Below, in pieces: positions 58,439 through 64,000 of a DNA stretch of 64,000 nt. A program made the translations under genes and the position numbers. The DNA lies in NCBI GenBank assembly GCA_964541525.1, contig CAZIQF010000008.1, positions 1 to 64,000 on the forward strand, given 5' to 3'. The notes under the pieces were generated by a model that saw nothing but the letters and a program-made list of their open reading frames with translations, was not told the origin of the DNA and did not search any database. Source of the DNA: UBA1737 sp964541525. Lineage in GTDB: Bacteria; Bacillota_I; Bacilli_A; ML615J-28; CAG-313. Numbering within the stretch: the first letter of the stretch is position 1; every line of letters begins with the position of its first letter.

Positions 58439-59878
58439 ATGGCACTTTATATGCCGACAAATGTAATGCCGTCCACGCTGGGGACGTTCGGAGGCGGAAT
58501 TGTGGACGCCTTATCGCCGCTGGTGGTTTCCTGGCAGGTGGACGGCGGAAGCCCCATGACGGCGTACCAAATCGACATACTGCAAAACACCGTAAGCAGT
58601 GTGCTGCTTTACAGCACAGGGAGGATCACCGAAAATTGCCCTTTTTACGGGAGGGACGAAACGGGGAAGGTGGTGCTGTTTTCCCACACGGTTTCGGTGG
58701 ACGAGCTGCGCGCCTCCGACATACGGAACGGCGGAACGTATAAGATGCTGGTGACGCAGTGGTGGAGCGAGGCGGACAGCGTGACCCAGCAGAGCGCATC
58801 GGTGTTTATATGCAGGGAAACGCCGGTGCTGACGGTGACGGACTTTCAAGACAGCGTGAACACGAAAAAGAAAACGTGGAACGCGAAATGCGTCCTCCCG
58901 GAAGCCGCTCTGCCCGCCAGCATCCTGTGGGTGCGCTGGGAGTTGGCAGTTTCCGGGGAGGAGGAAACGCCGCTGAAGGACACGGGGGAGATTTGCACGC
59001 CGCAGCTCACCTTTACTTACGACGGGCTTTTCAGCGGCACGGAATATGTACTGCGCTGCACCGTACAGACGGCGACGGGGCAGAAGGCGACGACGGATTG
59101 GAAACGATTCTCGGTGCAATACAACGTCACGCCAAGCGGCGGAAGGGCGACCGCGTGTGTCGCGCCAAAAAAGAGCGGCGTTCTGGTTTCGTGGACGCCG
59201 GAATCTTCGGGAAGCGACGGTACATCTTGGGCGGTGTATCGCGCAGAAAAAGGGTCAAAATCCTTCCGGCATATTGCGAATCTGCCCAACGAGCAAAGGA
59301 GCGTAATTGACTGCACGGCGGTTTCCGGGGCGACGTATGTGTATTACATCTACGGCTCTGCTGACGATGCGTACTCCAAGCAGCCCATGATAACCGACGA
59401 GGTGTCGGTATGCCTGTGGGACTGGACGATCCTCTCCTGCAAGGAAAGGGCGGATGGGAGCTTTCTTGCGGAAGATATATTCCGCTTTTCGCTGAACGTG
59501 GCTTCGGGGAATGTGAACAACGGAAACGAGCCGAACGTGGCAAACAACTTTACCCGTTACCCCACGGTGCAGATGTCCCCTACAAACTACATGAGCGGAA
59601 CGCTCTCAGGATACATAGGAAGCGTAGGGGACGACCACGAGTACCACGATACGAGGAGGGATAGGGACGGAATATTCGCCCTGTCCACCACAAAAAACGC
59701 TTTGTTTTTGAAGAACAGAAAGGGAGACCTTGTCCGCATACGGATCAGCGGAAATGTTTCCGTGAACACACAGGACGCAACGAAAGCACAGGCACAGATC
59801 GCCGCCGTACCTTGGGTAGAATCGGGGAGCGGCGCAGAGGCACAGATTTACCTGACGAAGAATGACGCGCTGTGGTGA
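58439..59878 (+). CDS. Tail protein with fibronectin-III-like repeats, 479 aa
   Basis: ATG at 58439 after AAAGGAGGGTCGGT. Repeated beta-sandwich units (PLVVSWQVDGGSPMTAYQID; GLFSGTEYVLRCTVQTATGQ; AACVAPKKSGVLVSWTP-like; ATYVYYIYGSADDAYSK) resemble FN3 domains, then a C-terminal domain (NALFLKNRKGDLVRIRISGN). Likely a distal tail or side-fibre structural protein. Confidence 0.6.
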   Translation: MALYMPTNVMPSTLGTFGGGIVDALSPLVVSWQVDGGSPMTAYQIDILQNTVSSVLLYSTGRITENCPFYGRDETGKVVLFSHTVSVDELRASDIRNGGTYKMLVTQWWSEADSVTQQSASVFICRETPVLTVTDFQDSVNTKKKTWNAKCVLPEAALPASILWVRWELAVSGEEETPLKDTGEICTPQLTFTYDGLFSGTEYVLRCTVQTATGQKATTDWKRFSVQYNVTPSGGRATACVAPKKSGVLVSWTPESSGSDGTSWAVYRAEKGSKSFRHIANLPNEQRSVIDCTAVSGATYVYYIYGSADDAYSKQPMITDEVSVCLWDWTILSCKERADGSFLAEDIFRFSLNVASGNVNNGNEPNVANNFTRYPTVQMSPTNYMSGTLSGYIGSVGDDHEYHDTRRDRDGIFALSTTKNALFLKNRKGDLVRIRISGNVSVNTQDATKAQAQIAAVPWVESGSGAEAQIYLTKNDALW

Positions 59879-59895
59879 TGGAAAGGAGGAACATT

Positions 59896-60750
59896 ATGGG
59901 ATATGTAGCACCGACATGGCAAAACGGAGGGCCACCCGCCCTGAACGCGCAAAATATGCAGGACATCAGCGATAATCTTGCGTATGTTTCCAACCACATG
60001 GTCAACCCCAATCTGCTGGACAACTGGTACTTTGGAAATCCGGTCAATCAGAGAGGGCAGACGAGCTATAGCGGGAGTGAGATCTACCCCATCTACGCTA
60101 TTGATCGTTGGAAATCAATCGCAAGTGTTTCTGTGCTCGATGGCGGCATTACAGTCACAAATGTTGTTCAGCCGCTGGAAGCATCAATTAGAAATGGCTT
60201 GCGCGGGAAAACCGTGACGGCTTCTTGTTTGCTTGTGGACGGAACCCTTGTTTCAGGAACGGCACCTTTTTCTGAGGACGTTTTTTTTGTTTCAGGGGAC
60301 ATCAGATTGCTGACAAATAGCTTTTGGAATAATTCGTTCCAAGTGTTTTCAAACACGGCGAAAAATGTCCTCGCCGTCAAGCTGGAACTCGGCTCCCAGC
60401 AGACGCTGGCTCATCAGGAGAACGGCGTGTGGGTACTGAACGAGATACCGAAGTTCGGCGATCAGCTGGCGGAGTGCCAGAGGTACTTTGAATGGATGGA
60501 TGTTCAGTTTCCCAGTGCATTCAATGGAAGCGTCCCATACAGGGTCGTTAAACGCGCTACCCCCGTCTTCACCTACTATTCTGTTAACGGAACGGTGGGG
60601 AAGATCTCCCAGTACAATAGTAGCAGCAACGCATGGGACGATGTTGAGCCGACTGTCCCTCCTACAGATCTCAATCTGCGAAGTCTCGTTTTGTTTGTTG
60701 CCAATCAACACGAGACCAGGTTTCGGGTAGCGGTATCCGCTGACTTGTAA
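59896..60750 (+). CDS. Probable receptor-binding / tail-tip protein, 284 aa
   Basis: ATG at 59896 after AAAGGAGGAACATT. The N-terminal part YVAPTWQNGGPPALNAQNMQ with DISDNLAYV is the usual attachment segment of Firmicutes phage tail-tip proteins; then NLLDNWYFGNPVNQRGQTSY starts a carbohydrate-binding-like module. DNA from about 60090 is AT-richer than its neighbours, as in exchanged host-range regions. Confidence 0.65.
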   Translation: MGYVAPTWQNGGPPALNAQNMQDISDNLAYVSNHMVNPNLLDNWYFGNPVNQRGQTSYSGSEIYPIYAIDRWKSIASVSVLDGGITVTNVVQPLEASIRNGLRGKTVTASCLLVDGTLVSGTAPFSEDVFFVSGDIRLLTNSFWNNSFQVFSNTAKNVLAVKLELGSQQTLAHQENGVWVLNEIPKFGDQLAECQRYFEWMDVQFPSAFNGSVPYRVVKRATPVFTYYSVNGTVGKISQYNSSSNAWDDVEPTVPPTDLNLRSLVLFVANQHETRFRVAVSADL

Positions 60751-60762
60751 GGAGGTGTCAAA

Positions 60763-61125
60763 ATGGAATTTGAAATGCCGAAGAGCAGAGTTTACGTCCT
60801 GCTGGATGAGCAGAACCGCGTCCTGCGCTGCGAGGGCGGCTATACCATGAGCAACATCGACGATGTGAGTAAGTAGACGTACATCGACGAGGGCACGGGA
60901 GACAGATACAATCTTTGCCAGAACCACTACCTCGACGGTGACCTGTACACCATGCAGGGCATCCCCCGGTATAAGTACGAGGACGGGGCGTGTGTGCTGC
61001 GGAGCGAGGAGGAGATCGCGGAGGACGTGGCGGCACTGCCTAAGCCCCAGCCCAGTCAGCTGGACAGGGTAGAGGCGCAGGCGACGTACACGGCTATGAT
61101 GACCGATACCATGATGGAGGGCTAA
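60763..61125 (+). pseudogene. Tail/lysis-region small protein interrupted by an in-frame amber
   Basis: ATG at 60763 after AAGGAGGTGTCAAA. The 120-codon frame is open to 61125 except for TAG at 60874-60876 (codon 38), between IDDVSK and TYIDEGTGDRYNLC. From memory, relatives have Trp here, one G-to-A change from TAG. Reading continues sensibly on both sides (GDLYTMQGIPRYK; LDRVEAQATYTAMM), so the gene was intact recently or is read through. Confidence 0.75.
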
Positions 61126-61128
61126 CGC

Positions 61129-61251
61129 ATGAAGGAGAAAATCAAGAAATGGTATGAACAGGGTTTGTGGACGGCGGAGATGGTACGGAACGCCGTGGTT
61201 AAGGGCAAGCTGACGGAGGATGAGTACCGGGAGATCGTGGGGGAGGAATGA
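61129..61251 (+). CDS. XkdX family protein, 40 aa
   Basis: ATG at 61129, three bases after the previous stop, with ATGGAGGGCTAACGC as site. WYEQGLWTAEMVRNAVVKGK and LTEDEYREIVGEE fit the XkdX family of tiny proteins found between tail-fibre and lysis genes of Firmicutes phages. Confidence 0.85.
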   Translation: MKEKIKKWYEQGLWTAEMVRNAVVKGKLTEDEYREIVGEE

Positions 61252-61254
61252 CCC

Positions 61255-61329
61255 ATGACCATCATCTACATCATCCTCGGCGCGTGCGTCGGCTTCTGCG
61301 TCGCGGCACTGCTGCAAAGCGGAAAATAG
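61255..61329 (+). CDS. 24-aa membrane peptide
   Basis: ATG at 61255 after GGGGGAGGAATGACCC. The sequence starts MTIIYIILGACVGFCVAALL and ends QSGK, one membrane helix. Similar DUF3789-like mini-proteins lie beside XkdX in many gut phages. It may act with the holin; unproven. Confidence 0.65.
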   Translation: MTIIYIILGACVGFCVAALLQSGK

Positions 61330-61366
61330 ACAACGGAAAGGGCATATAGCCCGGAAAGGAGAGCGA

Positions 61367-61675
61367 ATGGAACCGTGGGTACAGCAGATCGCCGTGCCGC
61401 TGGCGGTAGCGGTGCTGACAAGCAGCGGTTTGTGGGCGCTGGTATCGAGGCGGGCGGACAAGAACAATGCGGAGCGGAAGATGCTGGTGGGCCTGGCGCA
61501 TGACCGCATCATCCATTTGGGAATGGCGTATGTGACACGAGGGTACATTACGCAGGACGAGTACGAAAACCTAAATGATTATCTGTATCAGCCGTACGAA
61601 AAGATGGGTGGCAACGGCAGTGCAAAAAGGGTCATGGAGGAAGTGAGGAAGCTGCCCATCAAACGAGAGGCATAA
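61367..61675 (+). CDS. Membrane-anchored lysis-region protein, 102 aa
   Basis: ATG at 61367 after CGGAAAGGAGAGCGA. One N-terminal helix (VQQIAVPLAVAVLTSSGLWA), then a soluble part (RADKNNAERKMLVGLAHDRI; YVTRGYITQDEYENLNDYLY). Very common just before the holin in Firmicutes phages. May be an antiholin or spanin-like regulator. Confidence 0.7.
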   Translation: MEPWVQQIAVPLAVAVLTSSGLWALVSRRADKNNAERKMLVGLAHDRIIHLGMAYVTRGYITQDEYENLNDYLYQPYEKMGGNGSAKRVMEEVRKLPIKREA

Positions 61676-61693
61676 GCCGGAAAGGAAGTAACT

Positions 61694-61984
61694 ATGGACA
61701 TCAACACTATCGGAGTGGCAACTGTTGCCGCTATCATTGTGATCTGCTATCTGATCGGCATGATCGTGAAGGCCACGGCGCTGGACAACAAGTGGATTCC
61801 CATTATCTGCGGCGTGTGCGGGGGCATCATCGGTGCGCTGGCGCTGGCGTTCCACATGCCGGATTTCCCCGCCGAGGACTACTTTACGGCGGTCGCTGTG
61901 GGCATTATGTCCGGTCTGACCGCAACGGGCGTCAATCAGATTTTTAAGCAGATGAAGTCTACCAACCGCGAGGAGGCCATGTAA
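61694..61984 (+). CDS. Phage holin, 96 aa
   Basis: ATG at 61694 after GGAAAGGAAGTAACT. Three membrane segments (ATVAAIIVICYLIGMIV; IPIICGVCGGIIGALALAF; YFTAVAVGIMSGLTATGV), then a basic end (NQIFKQMKSTNREEAM). Position right before the endolysin fits. It would form holes that release the amidase. Confidence 0.82.
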   Translation: MDINTIGVATVAAIIVICYLIGMIVKATALDNKWIPIICGVCGGIIGALALAFHMPDFPAEDYFTAVAVGIMSGLTATGVNQIFKQMKSTNREEAM

Positions 61985-62824
61985 ATGGCCGCCCCGAAGG
62001 TCTACCTGTCCCCGGCTATGCACATGGCGAACCCCTGTGTATACCCCCGCACGGACGGACAGCAGTGCTATGAGGCACTGGAGAACAACGAGTACATCGA
62101 CATTCTGGAGCCGATCCTGAACCGCTGCGGCATCGAGACCAAGCGCGGTTATCGGCGTACACCCATGAACGGCGACAACGGCGACGCCATCATGAAGCAG
62201 AACGTGCGGGAGAGCGACGCGTGGGGCGCAGACGTGCATTACGTCAGCCACACAAACGGCAGCGCAGACGGCAAGGGCAACTCCCGGGGATGCTTCCCTA
62301 TGTACTACACCTACTCCAAGAATGGCAAGAAACTGGGCGAGGTCATGGTGAAGTACCGCAAGGAGGTCTACCCCGGCACGGTAAAGCTGGTGGCCAGCTC
62401 CAAGTGGTACGAACTCTACAAGCCCAGGGCGGTGAGCTACTACGAGGAGCACGCTTTCCACGACAACAAGGCGGACGCCGCATGGTTTCACGAGCACATG
62501 AAGGCGATCGCTGAGAGCGCCGCCAAGGGGCTGTGTGAGTGGTTCGGTATTCCGTATGTGCCTGGTGCGGACAAGCCCGCAGAGAGCACCGTAGGCGGCT
62601 TTACGGCGGTGTTCCCGCAGCTCGGCAAGGGCGATAAGGGCGACAAGGTGCGCGTTTTGCAGGAGCTGCTGCTGGGCCGAGGCTACGATCTGGGCACATA
62701 CGGTGCGGACGGCGACTTTGGCGCAGCGACATGGACGGCAGTGGCGCAGTTTCAGGCGGCAAACGGGCTGACGGCAGACGGCATCGTGGGCGAGAATACG
62801 TGGCGGAAGCTGCTGCGGGAATGA
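61985..62824 (+). CDS. Endolysin: amidase plus peptidoglycan-binding domain, 279 aa
   Basis: ATG at 61985 directly after the holin stop. Residues about 1-185 are an Amidase_3-type domain (YLSPAMHMANPCVYPRTDGQ; ADVHYVSHTNGSADGKGNSR; VSYYEEHAFHDNKADAAWFH) with His/Glu zinc ligands. Residues about 205-278 are PG_binding_1 (KVRVLQELLLGRGYDLGTYG; NGLTADGIVGENTWRKLL). It cuts the amide between MurNAc and L-Ala. Confidence 0.9.
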   Translation: MAAPKVYLSPAMHMANPCVYPRTDGQQCYEALENNEYIDILEPILNRCGIETKRGYRRTPMNGDNGDAIMKQNVRESDAWGADVHYVSHTNGSADGKGNSRGCFPMYYTYSKNGKKLGEVMVKYRKEVYPGTVKLVASSKWYELYKPRAVSYYEEHAFHDNKADAAWFHEHMKAIAESAAKGLCEWFGIPYVPGADKPAESTVGGFTAVFPQLGKGDKGDKVRVLQELLLGRGYDLGTYGADGDFGAATWTAVAQFQAANGLTADGIVGENTWRKLLRE

Positions 62825-62833
62825 GGAAAAAGG

Positions 62834-62868
62834 AAATGACACCTCCCATATTGGGGGGTGTCATTTTT
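62834..62868. terminator. Late-operon terminator
   Basis: AAATGACACCTCCC and GGGGGGTGTCATTTTT form a 12- to 14-bp stem after the endolysin, with T-runs on the plus strand. It also separates the late operon from the convergent integrase at 62903. Confidence 0.88.
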
Positions 62869-62902
62869 GCGGCGCGGCGCGTCAATGGCGGGCGACAAAT
62901 AT

Positions 62903-63946
62903 TCACGCATTTTGTACCCTCCCGGCCAAAATGTTGGCGTTGATGTCCGCCTGACGCTCACGGGCTTCGAGAACGAGGGCGGCGGAGCGCTTGCCGGTGC
63001 GGGAAAGCAGACGGCCTGAATAGCGCTGGGTGACGTTGGGATTGGTGTGACCCAGCTTGGACTGCAGCTCCTCCTGCTTCATACCGGCGTTGAGGTCGAT
63101 GCGGGCGCCTACATGGCGCAGGTCGTGGCTGCGGATATTGGGAACGCCGGTGACTGCCCTGACGTGGGATTCCACAAGGGTGGAGAGCCACTGGCGGGAG
63201 CCGCGCTGCCACTCGCGGCTTTCATCGCCGGTGCGGGGACCGAAGGAGCCCTTCGGCGCGGTGTTGCCGAACAGGGGCGCTGTGTCGGGAAGGCCTTTCG
63301 GGCGGATGCCGCTGGCCAGATAGATACGGACAGCGGACTGGGCAATGTCGGGAAACTCGATGCGGCGGAACTTGCTGCCCTTGCCGCTCTCGACGGAGAG
63401 CTCGCCGTCCTCCCAGTGGAGATCCGCCGGGGTGAGATCCAGAAGCTCGGCATTGCGAAGCTCAGTGGTCAGGAGCATAATGACGATGGCGTAATTCCGG
63501 GGCCATGTTTTCGCCTTGGCGGTGGCGGGCTTGTCGTTGCGCCAAAGCTTCATCACCTGCTGGTCGGTGAGAAGCACATCATAGGGACGACGGGCGGTCT
63601 TGCGGGTGTCGGGCGTCAGGCGGCGGGAGACAGGGTTGTGGTCGTACCAGCCGCCGCATTCGGGGTCACTGGCGTAGTCGAAAAAGGTGCGGAGCCGGTT
63701 GACGTAGAGGGCGACGGTGTAGGTGCTGCAGCCGCTGTCGATCAGGTTGTCGCGCCACAAAAGGATGGTGGCGTAGGAGGGGTCGGCGTAGTTCTCTTTG
63801 GACTCGATAAAGAAGTTGACGAAGTTCTCCAGCGTGGCGGTGTACGCCTCGACGGTGCGGGGGGATGCGCCGGTGGCGGCGCAGTTTTTGATGTAGGAAT
63901 CTGTGGCGGCGCAAATCTTCATTTCCGCACGGCTACTTCTGCCCAT
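62903..63946 (-). CDS. Second tyrosine recombinase/integrase, 347 aa
   Basis: ATG at 63946 after AAAGGAGGCCCCGGAAG on the minus strand; the sequence upstream is AT-rich. SAM-like N-terminus (PRTVEAYTATLENFVNFFIE) and catalytic residues Arg 164 (TTELRNAELL), HDLRH at 274-278, LGH at 298-300 and Tyr 309 (TQRYSG). It has no zinc ribbon and is unrelated in detail to the integrase at 15624, so it probably belongs to another element or drives the insertion that created this arrangement. Confidence 0.9.
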   Translation of the reverse strand: MGRSSRAEMKICAATDSYIKNCAATGASPRTVEAYTATLENFVNFFIESKENYADPSYATILLWRDNLIDSGCSTYTVALYVNRLRTFFDYASDPECGGWYDHNPVSRRLTPDTRKTARRPYDVLLTDQQVMKLWRNDKPATAKAKTWPRNYAIVIMLLTTELRNAELLDLTPADLHWEDGELSVESGKGSKFRRIEFPDIAQSAVRIYLASGIRPKGLPDTAPLFGNTAPKGSFGPRTGDESREWQRGSRQWLSTLVESHVRAVTGVPNIRSHDLRHVGARIDLNAGMKQEELQSKLGHTNPNVTQRYSGRLLSRTGKRSAALVLEARERQADINANILAGRVQNA

Positions 63947-64000
63947 CTTCCGGGGCCTCCTTTCTTGGAAAATGCATAATTATTCATTTCAGATCTTCTT

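Noticed and set aside
1..64000. CRISPR array or defence island
   Set aside because: No regularly spaced repeat-spacer series and no cas-like product was seen. The repeats found are pairs or short clusters explained by att, origin, or leader functions.

Overview
The window is temperate siphophage and mobile-element DNA from a GC-rich gut Firmicute, most likely a Clostridia/Oscillospiraceae-type host. This is inferred from the gene content: YqaJ/RecT recombination, a replisome organizer with a DnaB helicase, XF1762, DUF4406, DUF1064, DUF1351 and XkdX families, AGGAGG-type ribosome binding sites, and GTG/TTG starts chosen by good Shine-Dalgarno spacing. No clear host housekeeping gene is visible apart from a tRNA-Gln cut by the left edge.

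Layout. (1) 1-7855 is a mobile-element module. A leftward block of small hypothetical genes (260-5357) includes an LPD25-type large protein. A divergent regulatory switch at 5707-5923 follows, then a short rightward operon with a sigma/HTH-like protein. (2) 7856-9087 has no convincing gene. It carries a perfect 10-bp-stem palindrome, an 18-bp direct repeat and two copies of a composite promoter-like motif that also occurs three times in module 1. (3) 9088-15336 is a rightward operon of phage accessory genes: MT-A70 and DPPY methyltransferases, ASCH, XF1762, DUF4406, a Lar-like protein and a 3D-domain protein. (4) 15368-15622 looks like an intact attP, with arm-type repeats on both sides of a tRNA 3' end. 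It is followed by a leftward integrase and a CI-type repressor. (5) 17536-33376 is the early region: Cro-like and antirepressor genes, recombination, replication, and modification genes. Within it an ISL3-like unit carrying a PAPS-reductase-like passenger interrupts a phage dam gene. (6) 33491-60750 is the late region: packaging, head, tail, tape measure, baseplate and receptor-binding genes, with a tRNA-Trp just after the capsid gene. (7) 60763-62824 is the lysis end (XkdX, holin, amidase). (8) 62903-63946 is a second, unrelated leftward tyrosine integrase.

How it works together. A CI/Cro/antirepressor switch at 17 kb controls a rightward early transcript (YqaJ-RecT-SSB recombination, helicase loading by the replisome organizer and DnaB, four DNA methyltransferase loci). 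A strong hairpin terminator at 33.4 kb separates this from the late morphogenesis genes. Several lesions are visible: two 1-nt deletions in 1250-1784, an ATA where a start ATG is expected at 26805, dam split by an IS, a frameshift near the start of the large terminase, and an in-frame amber at 60874. They suggest a decaying prophage or base-level assembly errors.

Limits. Protein families were named from remembered motifs, without searches. Many structural assignments rest mainly on gene order. Whether 1-15.3 kb and the 47-kb phage are one replicon or nested elements cannot be settled from this window alone.
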